From contig NZ_CP010979.1 in assembly GCF_000498395.2 (NCBI RefSeq), forward strand, positions 2,170,001-2,234,000: a DNA stretch of 64,000 nt. The letters run 5' to 3'. The position numbers and the translations under genes are program-made. Below, piece by piece: positions 38,638 through 47,033 of the stretch (position 1 is the first letter of the stretch; each line of letters starts with the position of its first letter). The DNA comes from Pseudomonas putida S13.1.2. GTDB lineage: Bacteria; Pseudomonadota; Gammaproteobacteria; Pseudomonadales; Pseudomonadaceae. Under the pieces are notes generated by a model, which worked only from the letters and a program-made list of their open reading frames with translations, was not told where the DNA came from and made no database searches.

Positions 38638-38645
38638 TTGTTCTT
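38638..38645 (-). promoter_or_regulatory. AANAANAA (Crc/Hfq-type) motif before the Ycf48-like gene
   Basis: The minus strand reads AAGAACAA 14 bases upstream of ATG 38624. It fits the catabolite-activity consensus bound by Hfq/Crc in Pseudomonas. Confidence 0.45.
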
Positions 38646-38678
38646 GTGATAGCGACCGCGCCAGCGCAGTGCTTGTGC

Positions 38679-40046
38679 TCAGCGCACGCCCTCGCCGGCC
38701 ATGGCGTCGGCAGTGAACACCGAGTCCTTGTAGGGCGGCACAATGCGGTATTGCTCGTTCTTGCCGGCAAACAGGTCACCGGCGAACCAGGCGCCGGAGA
38801 GCAGGTCGTAGAAGCCATTGGTCAGGGTCACCACGCCAGGCAGGTCAGGCAACACCACTGGCGAGGTCCAGACCACCTTGGCCAGCTGGTTGCGGGCGTC
38901 GTAACGCTCGCCCAGCACAGCGGCCCAGGTGTCCTCGTCGAGGTAGTAGGTGCTGCGCGGCATGACGTGACGCTGGCCGCTCTTCAGGGTTGCCTCTACC
39001 ACCCACACACGGTGCAGCTCCCAGCGGATCGATGCGGGATTCAGGTGGTGCGGGTCGAGCAGCGCCTCGGCGCTGGCAGCGGTAAAGACCTTGTTGGCGT
39101 TGTAGGGGATATACATCTCCTTCTTGCCTACCAGCTTCCATTCGAAGCGGTCGAGCCGGCCGTTGAACACGTACAGTTCATCGAAGCTCATGACCCCGGC
39201 AGTGGCTGGCGTCGGCGTATCGCAGCAGGCGTTGGGCAGGCGACGGACGCGGCGCTGGCCTGGCAGGTAGGTCCACACGGCGGCCTTGTCGGCGTTGAGG
39301 TTCTCCAGGCCGGTGATGGCCTCGCCGGCGCGCAGGGGCGGGCCGTCGTTGGTCATGCGAATGGACCAGAACACCCCCTTGTCACCACTGCCACCGGGCA
39401 GGTACCAGGGCATCTGCAGGTCGGCACGCGAGTCGTTGGTCAGCACATGCTTGCCGTCGGCGGTGGTCAGGTACTGGTTGAAGCTGGCGTGCCACGAAGC
39501 ACCGCGCCAACGCAGCAGGTGGTTCCACATGGCTTCCACACCGTTGCCCGGGATCGGGAACGGGATGCCGCCGGATGCGCCTTCGGGCATGGGGCCGGCA
39601 GGGCCGTCCACCAGCCTGCCGCTGGTAGCGTTGGCCAAGGTGGCGTCATAGACCGATTGCGGCGCTGCGGCGCTGCGGTGGGTCGGGTAGATGTCCAGCC
39701 GGTAGCTGTCCGGGTACTTCTTGAGCATCGCCTGGATGCCCGGGGTCAGCTTGTCGGCGTACTGCGCCATGTTCTGCGCGGTGATGGTCAGCAGCGGCTT
39801 GTCGCCGGCAAACGGGTCGCCACGCTTGCCGCCGTCCTTGTAGGCCGGGTCGGTCTTGGTATAGCCGCCGGTCCAGGCCGGGATGCTGCCGTCAGCATTG
39901 CCGGCACGCTCGCCCCCGAGCGGGGTGAGGGTGGACTTGAGCGTGGCCGCCTGCTCGGCGGACACCGCAGCAACGGCGCCGTGGGCAAACAGCAGCGAGG
40001 CACTCAGGGCAGTGAGCAGGGAAACGACTTTATTATTGTGTCTCAT
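38679..40046 (-). CDS. DUF1329 outer-membrane-associated protein
   Basis: A 455-residue exported protein with signal peptide (VVSLLTALSASLLFAHGAVA) and the typical DUF1329 sequence course (LTPLGGERAGNADGSIPAWTGG; LPGQRRVRRLP). The fold relates to LolA/LolB-like sheets, so a role in hydrophobic-substrate handling is plausible. ATG 40046 is preceded by GAGGA. It is nearly always paired with DUF1302, as here. Confidence 0.9.
   Translation of the reverse strand: MRHNNKVVSLLTALSASLLFAHGAVAAVSAEQAATLKSTLTPLGGERAGNADGSIPAWTGGYTKTDPAYKDGGKRGDPFAGDKPLLTITAQNMAQYADKLTPGIQAMLKKYPDSYRLDIYPTHRSAAAPQSVYDATLANATSGRLVDGPAGPMPEGASGGIPFPIPGNGVEAMWNHLLRWRGASWHASFNQYLTTADGKHVLTNDSRADLQMPWYLPGGSGDKGVFWSIRMTNDGPPLRAGEAITGLENLNADKAAVWTYLPGQRRVRRLPNACCDTPTPATAGVMSFDELYVFNGRLDRFEWKLVGKKEMYIPYNANKVFTAASAEALLDPHHLNPASIRWELHRVWVVEATLKSGQRHVMPRSTYYLDEDTWAAVLGERYDARNQLAKVVWTSPVVLPDLPGVVTLTNGFYDLLSGAWFAGDLFAGKNEQYRIVPPYKDSVFTADAMAGEGVR
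40030..40037 (-). promoter_or_regulatory. AANAANAA motif at codons 4-6 of the DUF1329 gene
   Basis: AATAATAA lies 9 bases after the A of ATG 40046, within the ribosome footprint where Hfq/Crc can block initiation. Confidence 0.45.
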
Positions 40047-40060
40047 CGGGTGGTCCTCGG

Positions 40061-41731
40061 TCAGAAGGTGCGGCTGACGGTGAAGGCGATGAAGTCGCGG
40101 TCTTTGAGCGACTGTTCGAAGGTGTAGTGGTTGTCGGCGTCGAGGAATGTGTTCTCCGGGCCGTAGTAGTGCGTGTAGGTCAGGCCCAGGCTCCAGGTGT
40201 TGAGGTAGTTGCCCTTGAGGCCAATGTTCAGGTCGCCGCCGTGATCGCTGCCAAAGCCGGTGCCCAAAGCCATGGACGCGCCGTTGGTGTAGCTGGCGCC
40301 GATTGGCACCGACAGGTCGAGGCCGGGCAGGATCTGCCGGTACATCGGCTCGAACACCAGGCGCAAACTGGTGGCGTCGCGGTCGGCGTTGGGGTCGACG
40401 GCGTCGGCGTTCTTGCTCACGCTCATCACCCGGTTCCAGGCGATCTCGCCTAGGAAGCTCGACTCGGCGGCGATGAAGTTCGGCTCCAGGCTGGCCAGCC
40501 AAGAGACGTTGGCGTGCAAGGTGCGGCCGGTGGCGTACACCGGGTTGTCGTCGTTGTCGATCGCCTCGCCCACGGCCAGCGCATGCTGGCTGGTAGAGGC
40601 CAGCGGCTGGTTCCAGCGCGTGGACAGTTCACCGGCCAGGTTGAAGTTGCCCAGGGTGGTGGAGAAGCTGGCACCGAAGGCCTCGATACCTTCGGGGTAC
40701 ACCCAGTAGAACTCGCCGGCCTTGCCGCTGATCGGGTCGAGACTGGCGAAGTCCGGGCGCACATTGAGCTGCGGCGATTTGTCGTGGAAGCGGATGGCAT
40801 ACAGGCCCCAATCGACGGTCTCGGTGCGCCAGCGCAGTTGCACGCCGCCCTGCCCCGAATCCTTGGCCTGCTTGTCGTTGCCGTGGAAGAACGCCAGGGG
40901 TTGGCCGCCGGGGAAGACCGGCGCGCCGACGAACATTCGCTCCGCGCCATCGCCGAAAAAGTCGTCGGTGGAGAAGTAGCTGCCTGCCGCCGGCAACCGG
41001 TTGGCCTCCCACTCGAATTGGTAATAGGCCCCTACCGACACATCGGGCGTCAGTTGCAGTTGCCCGGAAACCTGCTGCACCGGGCGGATCAGTTCCTTGA
41101 ACTGAGTGTTCGGCACCGACAGGCCTTTGACCACATCCACCGGCGCCATGCCGCCGGCGATGCCGTTCATGCCATAGAACAGGCTCTCGCCCCACTGCAT
41201 GGCGTATTGGCCCAGGCGGCCTGACACCGGCATGTCGCCGATCTCGCTCCTGCCGAAGATGAACGCGTCGAGCAGTTCGGCCTTACGCCCATGCAGCTTG
41301 CGAGTGTCATCGGTGAATTCGTCGTAGTCGACCGAATAACTGTTGGCGCGGCTCGGGTCGTTGTTGTCGGTGCCCTGGTTGTAGATATCGTCATACCAGG
41401 CCGCGCCGCTGACCCGCGCGCCGATGTTGTGGTAGGTGATGTCCAGTTCCGACAGCAGGTCGAGGCGGTTGGAGATCAGGCCCTTGTCGAAGTTGCGGTC
41501 GCCGTCGTCCAGGTTCAGCGCGGTCTGCCCTTCGCTTAGCCTGCTGCTGGCGTCCTGGGTTCGCCAGGCGGCACTGTATTTCAGGGTGTTGTCCCAGCGC
41601 ACCCGCAGGTCGGGGTGGCCGGTATCGAATTCGAAGGCCTGGGCCTGGCTGGCTGCCAGCGCGAGCAGCGCCAGGCTGATGGGCTTGAGCGCCGGTAACG
41701 GCCGCGCGATTGCACCTTTGCGAGTCAACAT
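40061..41731 (-). CDS. DUF1302 porin-like outer-membrane protein
   Basis: A 556-residue protein with a signal peptide (ISLALLALAASQAQA) and an alternating amphipathic beta pattern ending in Phe (FTVSRTF), as in outer-membrane barrels. The start FEFDTGHPDLRVRWDNTLKYS is typical of DUF1302. Presumed to admit the hydrophobic or aromatic substrate. ATG 41731 has AGAGGAAA just upstream. Confidence 0.9.
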   Translation of the reverse strand: MLTRKGAIARPLPALKPISLALLALAASQAQAFEFDTGHPDLRVRWDNTLKYSAAWRTQDASSRLSEGQTALNLDDGDRNFDKGLISNRLDLLSELDITYHNIGARVSGAAWYDDIYNQGTDNNDPSRANSYSVDYDEFTDDTRKLHGRKAELLDAFIFGRSEIGDMPVSGRLGQYAMQWGESLFYGMNGIAGGMAPVDVVKGLSVPNTQFKELIRPVQQVSGQLQLTPDVSVGAYYQFEWEANRLPAAGSYFSTDDFFGDGAERMFVGAPVFPGGQPLAFFHGNDKQAKDSGQGGVQLRWRTETVDWGLYAIRFHDKSPQLNVRPDFASLDPISGKAGEFYWVYPEGIEAFGASFSTTLGNFNLAGELSTRWNQPLASTSQHALAVGEAIDNDDNPVYATGRTLHANVSWLASLEPNFIAAESSFLGEIAWNRVMSVSKNADAVDPNADRDATSLRLVFEPMYRQILPGLDLSVPIGASYTNGASMALGTGFGSDHGGDLNIGLKGNYLNTWSLGLTYTHYYGPENTFLDADNHYTFEQSLKDRDFIAFTVSRTF

Positions 41732-41744
41732 CGGGGTTTCCTCT

Positions 41745-41755
41745 TTCTTGTTCTT
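41745..41755 (-). promoter_or_regulatory. Extended AANAANAANAA motif before the DUF1302 gene
   Basis: The minus strand reads AACAAG-type repeats (AAGAACAAGAA) immediately 5' of the Shine-Dalgarno sequence of ATG 41731. Two overlapping matches to the Hfq/Crc consensus. Confidence 0.5.
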
Positions 41756-41817
41756 GTGCGTCGGTGTTGGCGTAGGGGCTGGCGCGCCAGCAAGGCAGGG
41801 CGCGCCCGGTACGGGAA

Positions 41818-42942
41818 TCAGATCGGCTGCGCGGTGACCTCCAGCATCCGCTTGACCAGGCCGATGCGGTCGAACGACGGGTCGCGCTGGACCTCCTTCT
41901 CGCCAGCCAGCAGGGACATCTCGCTGATGAACTTGCAGCGCTCGAAGCGCCGGCCCATGAAACGCTGCAGCTGCGCCTCCAGGCTGCCCTCGCAGGTGAG
42001 TTCCTCTGCCAGGACCACGGCGTCCTCGATGGCCATGCCGGCCCCCTGCCCCAGGTGCGGCGTGGTGGCATGGGCGGCATCGCCTATCAGCAGCACGCGG
42101 CCGCGGTACCAAGGCTCGTCGACGAACACCGCTTCCAGCGGCTTGTAGACCACCTCGGCGCTGTCAACGATGTGCTCGCGCAACTCGCCGATCAGCCCGC
42201 CAAAACCGGCCAGGCGCTGGCGCAGACCGGCGGCCAGTGTGGCAGGCTCCATCCAGGGGTTGCCCGGCTCGTGGGAGGTGGTGAACAGGTACATCAGGTC
42301 GTCGGCCAGCGGCACCAGGCCGGCGTTGCCAGAGGGCCCCTGGTAGTTGGCCAGATGGTCGATGCCGGCGGCCCGCGGGAAGTTGTAGCGCCACACCGAC
42401 TGGCCGGTAAAACGCGGCTGGTAGCGGTCGCCGAAGAGCAAACCGCGCACCTTGGAAAACAGCCCGTCGGCGCCGACCATCAACCCGTAGCGGCCCTGGC
42501 TGCCATCGCTGAACAGCACATCCACGCCACTGTCGTCCTGCTCGACGTTTTCCACCGAGGTGCCCAGCCGCACCTGGGTGCCGAGCGCGATGGCGGTTTC
42601 GCTCAACACCTTGTGCAGGGCGCGGCGCGAGATGCCGACGTTGGCCGGGTACTGAGGGCCGGCCAGGCGCTGGCCGGGGATGCGTGCCAGCTGCTGCCCG
42701 TCGGTGGTGTAGATGGCCACGTCCTCGAAGGCGTAGGCCGCGTCGAGGTAGGCCTCAAGCAAACCGAGGCGGTGCATCTCGCGCACTACGTTGCTCTGCT
42801 GGATGATGCCGACGCCATAGACGGTCCACTCGGTCTTCAGCTCGACCAGGTCGACCGCGATGCCCTTGCGACGCAGGGCGATGGCAGCGCACAGCCCACC
42901 AATCCCGCCGCCCACGATCAGCACGTTGCTTACAGTATTCAT
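41818..42942 (-). CDS. FAD-dependent aromatic monooxygenase
   Basis: A 374-residue class A flavin monooxygenase: dinucleotide fold VGGGIGGLCAA, a DG segment (MVGADGLFSKVR), and the FAD/NADPH motif LIGDAAHATTPHLGQGAGMA. Related enzymes hydroxylate salicylate, 3-hydroxybenzoate, 6-hydroxynicotinate and similar rings. Probably performs the ring hydroxylation that feeds the extradiol dioxygenase. ATG 42942 is preferred over GTG 42954. Confidence 0.92.
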   Translation of the reverse strand: MNTVSNVLIVGGGIGGLCAAIALRRKGIAVDLVELKTEWTVYGVGIIQQSNVVREMHRLGLLEAYLDAAYAFEDVAIYTTDGQQLARIPGQRLAGPQYPANVGISRRALHKVLSETAIALGTQVRLGTSVENVEQDDSGVDVLFSDGSQGRYGLMVGADGLFSKVRGLLFGDRYQPRFTGQSVWRYNFPRAAGIDHLANYQGPSGNAGLVPLADDLMYLFTTSHEPGNPWMEPATLAAGLRQRLAGFGGLIGELREHIVDSAEVVYKPLEAVFVDEPWYRGRVLLIGDAAHATTPHLGQGAGMAIEDAVVLAEELTCEGSLEAQLQRFMGRRFERCKFISEMSLLAGEKEVQRDPSFDRIGLVKRMLEVTAQPI

Positions 42943-42957
42943 GGCATGTCTCACGTC

Positions 42958-42968
42958 TTGTTCTTGTT
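42958..42968 (-). promoter_or_regulatory. Extended AANAANAANAA motif before the FAD monooxygenase gene
   Basis: The minus strand reads AACAAGAACAA 15 bases upstream of ATG 42942, again a double match to the Hfq/Crc consensus. Confidence 0.5.
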
Positions 42969-43061
42969 GTCCGCCCCGTCATGCGTGGCGGCCGTTTTCC
43001 TGAGCCTGGGCGACAGCTTCCCGGCTGCGCCGGGGTTTGACCAATCGAGTCCCGGGATGCG

Positions 43062-43084
43062 ACCTATTGCGCGGCGCGATAGGT
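43062..43084. repeat. 23-bp near-perfect palindrome after the Rieske gene
   Basis: ACCTATTGCGC (43062-43072) and GCGCGATAGGT (43074-43084) are reverse complements with one mismatch and a one-base centre. It abuts the Rieske stop codon. The very short loop argues for a protein-binding site rather than a terminator; TATCGCG is shared with repeats in the LysR promoter region. Confidence 0.5.
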
Positions 43085-43431
43085 CAGCCGTCGAGTTGCG
43101 CCAGTGGCAATAGCAGCCAGCCGTCCTTTTCCTGGTGCGCAAGCGACTGCAGGGCCAGGCCACGGCAGGGCCCGTGGACGCAGGTGCCGTCCTGGGGCCT
43201 GAAGCGGGCGCCGTGTGCATAGCAGACGACCCACTGGCCGTCGGCGCTGAGAAAGCGGTCCTTGCGGTACTCCAGCGGCACCAGCAGGTGTGGGCAAAGG
43301 TTGCGATAGACCCGCACTTCACCCCGGTGGCGCAGGGCGAACAGAATGTCCGCCCCCTTGCCATGCGGGTCAAAGCCCCGTGCCTGGCCTTCGCCCAGCT
43401 CATCGAGCCGGCATAACACCGCGCAGCTCAT
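43084..43431 (-). CDS. Rieske [2Fe-2S] ferredoxin-like protein
   Basis: A 115-residue protein with both Rieske ligand boxes, CPH and CYAH, separated by about 20 residues. Such small proteins feed electrons to ring-hydroxylating oxygenases, yet no oxygenase alpha subunit is in the window. It may serve an oxygenase encoded elsewhere or protect or reduce the extradiol dioxygenase iron, as XylT-type ferredoxins do (those are plant-type, so only by analogy). Confidence 0.88.
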   Translation of the reverse strand: MSCAVLCRLDELGEGQARGFDPHGKGADILFALRHRGEVRVYRNLCPHLLVPLEYRKDRFLSADGQWVVCYAHGARFRPQDGTCVHGPCRGLALQSLAHQEKDGWLLLPLAQLDG

Positions 43432-43434
43432 GGC

Positions 43435-44376
43435 TCACCCCTGCTTGGGTGGCGGGCCGCTCGGTGCCCACTTGTCCCGCGAGGTAAACAGGAACAACTG
43501 CGAGTTGTCGGCCGACATCGGCGCCTGGCGCGCCGCCCAGGCATCGTCGTGCTTGTCCATGTCGGCGTCGTACTCGATGTGGCAACCCAGCGGGCTGTTG
43601 AAGTACCAGAACCAGTTGGAGCCCAGCAGGTGACGACCCGGCCCCCAGAAGCTGGTCCAGCCGTTCTGCTGGAAGCGCGTACCGGCCAGCAGCACCTCGG
43701 TGCCGCTGCCCATGTGGAAAGTGAAGTGCTCGCAGCCCTGCATGTGTGGCGGTGTCTGGATCATGAACAGGCAATGGTGGTCGTCCATGCCGGCGGTGCG
43801 CATGAACGGGCCGACGCCGACGAAGCTGTCGGTGGTGACGAAGCCCAGGCGGTCGCGGTAGAACGCTTCGCCCTTGGCCGCATCGGGCACGAAGTACACC
43901 ACGTGGGACAAGGTGCGCGGCCGTGCCGGCATGTCCGGGGTGATGCCAAGCTGGTTGAGTGGGCGCTGCGGCGCGCTGCCGGGTGCGTTGGTCAGGTCAG
44001 CTGGCGCCTCGAAGGCACGGCGGCAGGTTACCTGGAAGGCGATGGCGAAGCCCAGGTCGTCAAAGGTGTGCACCGTGCCGTCGGGATCACGACGAACCTC
44101 GCGGTCGCGGCCAAGTTCGTCGGCGATCGCCTCCAGGTCCGCCGCCGCAACTACGCCGTAGACAGTCTCGCGCAACGACGGCGTCGGCCCCAGCGCGGGT
44201 GGCAGGCTGTCGTCGTCGCCACGGCGGATGATGATTGCGGTGCCGTCCAGCGCCTCGAACCGGCCACCGTCGGCGTCCAGTTGAATGGCTGTCAGGCCAT
44301 AGTCACGCAGGCAATCGGCACAGGCCTGGATATCGTCGACGCCGAACACCAGCGCGTCGAGACCAAGAATGTTCAT
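43435..44376 (-). CDS. Two-domain VOC extradiol ring-cleavage dioxygenase
   Basis: A 313-residue type I extradiol dioxygenase-like protein with two vicinal-oxygen-chelate domains. The C-terminal domain keeps a 2-His-1-Glu Fe(II) triad: LSHVVYFVP, CEHFTFHMG and CHIEYDAD. It probably opens a catecholic ring produced by the neighbouring monooxygenase. ATG 44376; the first gene of the long minus-strand operon. Confidence 0.88.
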   Translation of the reverse strand: MNILGLDALVFGVDDIQACADCLRDYGLTAIQLDADGGRFEALDGTAIIIRRGDDDSLPPALGPTPSLRETVYGVVAAADLEAIADELGRDREVRRDPDGTVHTFDDLGFAIAFQVTCRRAFEAPADLTNAPGSAPQRPLNQLGITPDMPARPRTLSHVVYFVPDAAKGEAFYRDRLGFVTTDSFVGVGPFMRTAGMDDHHCLFMIQTPPHMQGCEHFTFHMGSGTEVLLAGTRFQQNGWTSFWGPGRHLLGSNWFWYFNSPLGCHIEYDADMDKHDDAWAARQAPMSADNSQLFLFTSRDKWAPSGPPPKQG

Positions 44377-44395
44377 GGCTACCACTCCATTGAAA

Positions 44396-44403
44396 TTGTT
44401 ATT
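44396..44403 (-). promoter_or_regulatory. AANAANAA motif before the extradiol dioxygenase gene
   Basis: The minus strand reads AATAACAA 20 bases upstream of ATG 44376 and just before TGGAG, the likely ribosome-binding site. Confidence 0.45.
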
Positions 44404-44493
44404 CGGCGAGGCAGGGTCACCGGTAGTGGGTCGTGGCGGCGCAGCGGCCACACGACTGGAGTGCAGGTTGCTCGGTGCCGGGGGGGCGTGACC

Positions 44494-44623
44494 AATCGCG
44501 AGTCAAAATGCAAGGCATCGGCAATCGCGATACCTGTGCCCCAGCCCATGGCGCCTGGCGTTGGCTCGGCAACGTGGGCCACAGGCCTTGACGTATCAGC
44601 AATGCAGCGGGAAGGTATCGCGA
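44494..44623. promoter_or_regulatory. Repeated AATCGCGA sites in the divergent LysR promoter region
   Basis: AATCGCGA occurs at 44494-44501 and 44523-44530. TCGCGATACC (44525-44534) is the exact reverse complement of GGTATCGCGA (44614-44623), just upstream of the LysR gene. Multiple inverted sites around the LysR start fit the usual autoregulation plus divergent activation. Assignment to this LysR protein is by position. Confidence 0.5.
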
Positions 44624-44653
44624 AAATAACTACAAGAAACGAGAGCTATCACC

Positions 44654-45592
44654 ATGCGCTTTCACCACCTGGATCTGAACCTGCTGGTCGCCCTGGACAT
44701 TCTGCTCGAGGAGCAGAACATCACCCGCGCTGCCGAACGCCTGCACATGACCCAATCCGCTACCAGCGGCGTACTGGGCCGTTTGCGAACATTCTTCGAG
44801 GACGAGTTGCTGGTGCAGGTTGGGCGCAAGATGCAGCCCACCCCCTATGCCTTGGAGCTGGCCAAGCCGGTGCGCGAAGTGTTGCTCACCATCCGCTCCT
44901 CGATCACCGCCAAGCCAGTGTTCGAACCGGCCAGCAGCAAGCGGCACTTCCGCCTGGTGACCTCCGACTACCTGATCAGCGTGCTGTTCGCCCAGGTCAT
45001 CCAGAAGATCCACCAGCAGGCACCGCACATCACCTTCGAAATGATCAGCCCCGGCGACAACAGCGCCGAGCTGCTGATGCGGGGCGAAGTCGACATGATG
45101 ATCGTCCCCGAGCGCTACCTGATCGACGGCCACCCCGCCCAACTGCTGTTCGAGGAAGACCATGTCTGCGTGATCTGGCGCCACAACCGCGACGTCGGCG
45201 AACAGCTGACCCTGGAGCAGTACATGGACATGGGCCATATTTCGGTGGGCTTCGGCCGTAACCGGCACCTGAGTATCGAGGACTGGTTCATGAACCAGTA
45301 TGGCTTCAACCGACGCCTGGAAGTCATCACCAACGACTTCAACACCCTGCCCCAGCTGGTGGTGGGTACCCAGAGGATCGCCACCATGCACCGCCGCCTT
45401 GCCGAGCTGTATGCCGGTTACCTGCCCCTGCGCATCCTGCCCGCGCCGGTGAAAATCCCGGTGATGCGCGAGTTCATGCTGTGGCACCGCAGCATGGACG
45501 GCGACCCGATGCACCGCTGGCTGCGCGAACGCATCAGCGACTTCATCCGGCACGCCGACCGGCAGCCGGGTGCCCTGCGCGCCAGCGCCTGA
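44654..45592 (+). CDS. LysR-family regulator of the catabolic cluster
   Basis: A 312-residue LysR protein of the NodD/NahR-like branch: HTH in DLNLLVALDILLEEQNITRA then AERLHMTQSATSGVLGRLR, followed by a periplasmic-binding-like effector domain. Divergent from the dioxygenase operon and upstream of the hydrolase genes, so it probably activates both in response to a pathway compound. Confidence 0.92.
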   Translation: MRFHHLDLNLLVALDILLEEQNITRAAERLHMTQSATSGVLGRLRTFFEDELLVQVGRKMQPTPYALELAKPVREVLLTIRSSITAKPVFEPASSKRHFRLVTSDYLISVLFAQVIQKIHQQAPHITFEMISPGDNSAELLMRGEVDMMIVPERYLIDGHPAQLLFEEDHVCVIWRHNRDVGEQLTLEQYMDMGHISVGFGRNRHLSIEDWFMNQYGFNRRLEVITNDFNTLPQLVVGTQRIATMHRRLAELYAGYLPLRILPAPVKIPVMREFMLWHRSMDGDPMHRWLRERISDFIRHADRQPGALRASA

Positions 45593-45767
45593 ACCCCACC
45601 CCATCGCCCCGGCCAGCACAACGGCGCCGGGGCATCGCGTTTGCCGATACCTCGCATCTCCCATCACGATTGGCCCCGCCCCGCCTCGCCTGCGTACCTT
45701 GCCTTCGAACCTCGCCCCGCGTGCCTGCCGCAATCCTGGGCGCTGGCCTCGACAACTGCAGAAGGAC

Positions 45768-45775
45768 AACAAGAA
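45768..45775 (+). promoter_or_regulatory. AANAANAA motif overlapping the hydrolase start codon
   Basis: AACAAGAA ends at the A of ATG 45775, directly after the AAGGA ribosome-binding site. Binding of Hfq/Crc here would block initiation. Confidence 0.45.
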
Positions 45776-46932
45776 TGTTCCGTTACTTCCCCACCAACTA
45801 CGTCTGGAACCTCTCGGTGGACCTGGCTATCGAAATGGGCGCCCGCATGGGCGAGATCGAAGAAATGTGCGCCCCGCTGCAAGAGGCCGCCAAACAGCCA
45901 GACACCGCCGGTACCCAGGCCTTCCGGGAAACCTGGTCGACCATGGCCGACAAGCTCTGCAACCTGGCCGAGGAAGATGAAAGCGCCGGCCGACGCCTTT
46001 CCGCCGGGGAAAAATACGGCCGCGCCGCCACCTACTACCTCACCTGCGAACGCCTTCAGGCCCACGGTGCGCCGGGCCGCGCGGCGCTGTACCAGCGCTT
46101 CCTGGAAACCTTCGCCCGTGGCATCGACCTGGCCAAGGAAAACTGCGAGCGGGTGGAGATCCCCTACGAGGGCAAGCACCTCTCGGGGTTGCTGGTGCGC
46201 GCGCAAGGCGTCAGCGGCCCGGCGCCGCTGCTGGTACAGGTCAATGGCCTGGACTCGACCAAGGAAATGAAATACCGCGTCGGCCTGCCCGCCTGGCTGG
46301 CCAGGCGCGGCGTGTCGTCCTTGATCATCGATCAGCCCGGCACCGGCGAAGCGCTGCGCCTGCAGGGGCTGACCGCACGCTACGACAGCGAGCACTGGGC
46401 CAGCCGCGTGGTGGACTGGCTGGAAACGCGTGCCGACGTCGACCCCAAGCGCATCGGCCTGGAAGGCGTGTCCCTCGGTGGTTACTACTGCCCGCGCGCG
46501 GTGGCCTTCGAGCCCCGCTTCGCCTGCGGCGTGGTGTGGGGCGCCAACCACGACTGGCGCGATGTGCAGAAGCGCCGGTTGGAGAAGGAAGGCAACTTCC
46601 CTGTTCCCCACTACTGGGCGCACGTGTGCTGGGTGTGGGGCGCGAAGGACATGGACGACTTCATGCGCATCGCCGAGGACGTGCATCTGGACGGTGTGCT
46701 CGACCGCATACGCGTGCCGTTTCTGGTCACCCATGGCGAAAAGGACTCGCAGATCCCACTCAAGTGGGCGCACCGCACCTATGAGCAACTGGTCAACAGC
46801 CCGAAACGCGAGCTGAAGATATTCACCGACCGCGAGGGCGGTGTGCAGCATTCCAGCTTCGACAACAGCATCAATGCCGGGCATTACATCGCCGACTGGA
46901 TCGCCGAAACCCTTGGCGGCCACACGGCCTGA
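45775..46932 (+). CDS. Alpha/beta hydrolase, 2,6-dihydropseudooxynicotine hydrolase/FrsA-like
   Basis: A 385-residue protein with a helical N-terminal cap (1-130) and an alpha/beta-hydrolase core. Nucleophile elbow GVSLGG, oxyanion region VNGLDSTKE, acid Asp near THGEKDSQIP and a late His (VQHSSFDN or INAGH). Relatives cleave C-C bonds of diketone-like substrates in nicotine and polyketide metabolism. ATG 45775 follows AAGGA. The substrate here is unknown. Confidence 0.85.
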   Translation: MFRYFPTNYVWNLSVDLAIEMGARMGEIEEMCAPLQEAAKQPDTAGTQAFRETWSTMADKLCNLAEEDESAGRRLSAGEKYGRAATYYLTCERLQAHGAPGRAALYQRFLETFARGIDLAKENCERVEIPYEGKHLSGLLVRAQGVSGPAPLLVQVNGLDSTKEMKYRVGLPAWLARRGVSSLIIDQPGTGEALRLQGLTARYDSEHWASRVVDWLETRADVDPKRIGLEGVSLGGYYCPRAVAFEPRFACGVVWGANHDWRDVQKRRLEKEGNFPVPHYWAHVCWVWGAKDMDDFMRIAEDVHLDGVLDRIRVPFLVTHGEKDSQIPLKWAHRTYEQLVNSPKRELKIFTDREGGVQHSSFDNSINAGHYIADWIAETLGGHTA

Positions 46933-47033
46933 TTGCGCCTGTGTGCCGGCGCTGCCGGCCTTTGCCCGGCGTCGCGCCGGGCATCTCCCACGACCTGGCC
47001 TGCGATAAACCACAAGACGAGGAGCGTCCAACC

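Noticed and set aside
43549..45261. A 570-codon plus-strand frame across the dioxygenase, the intergenic region and part of the LysR gene
   Set aside because: It crosses two divergent genes with convincing motifs and a repeat-rich promoter region.
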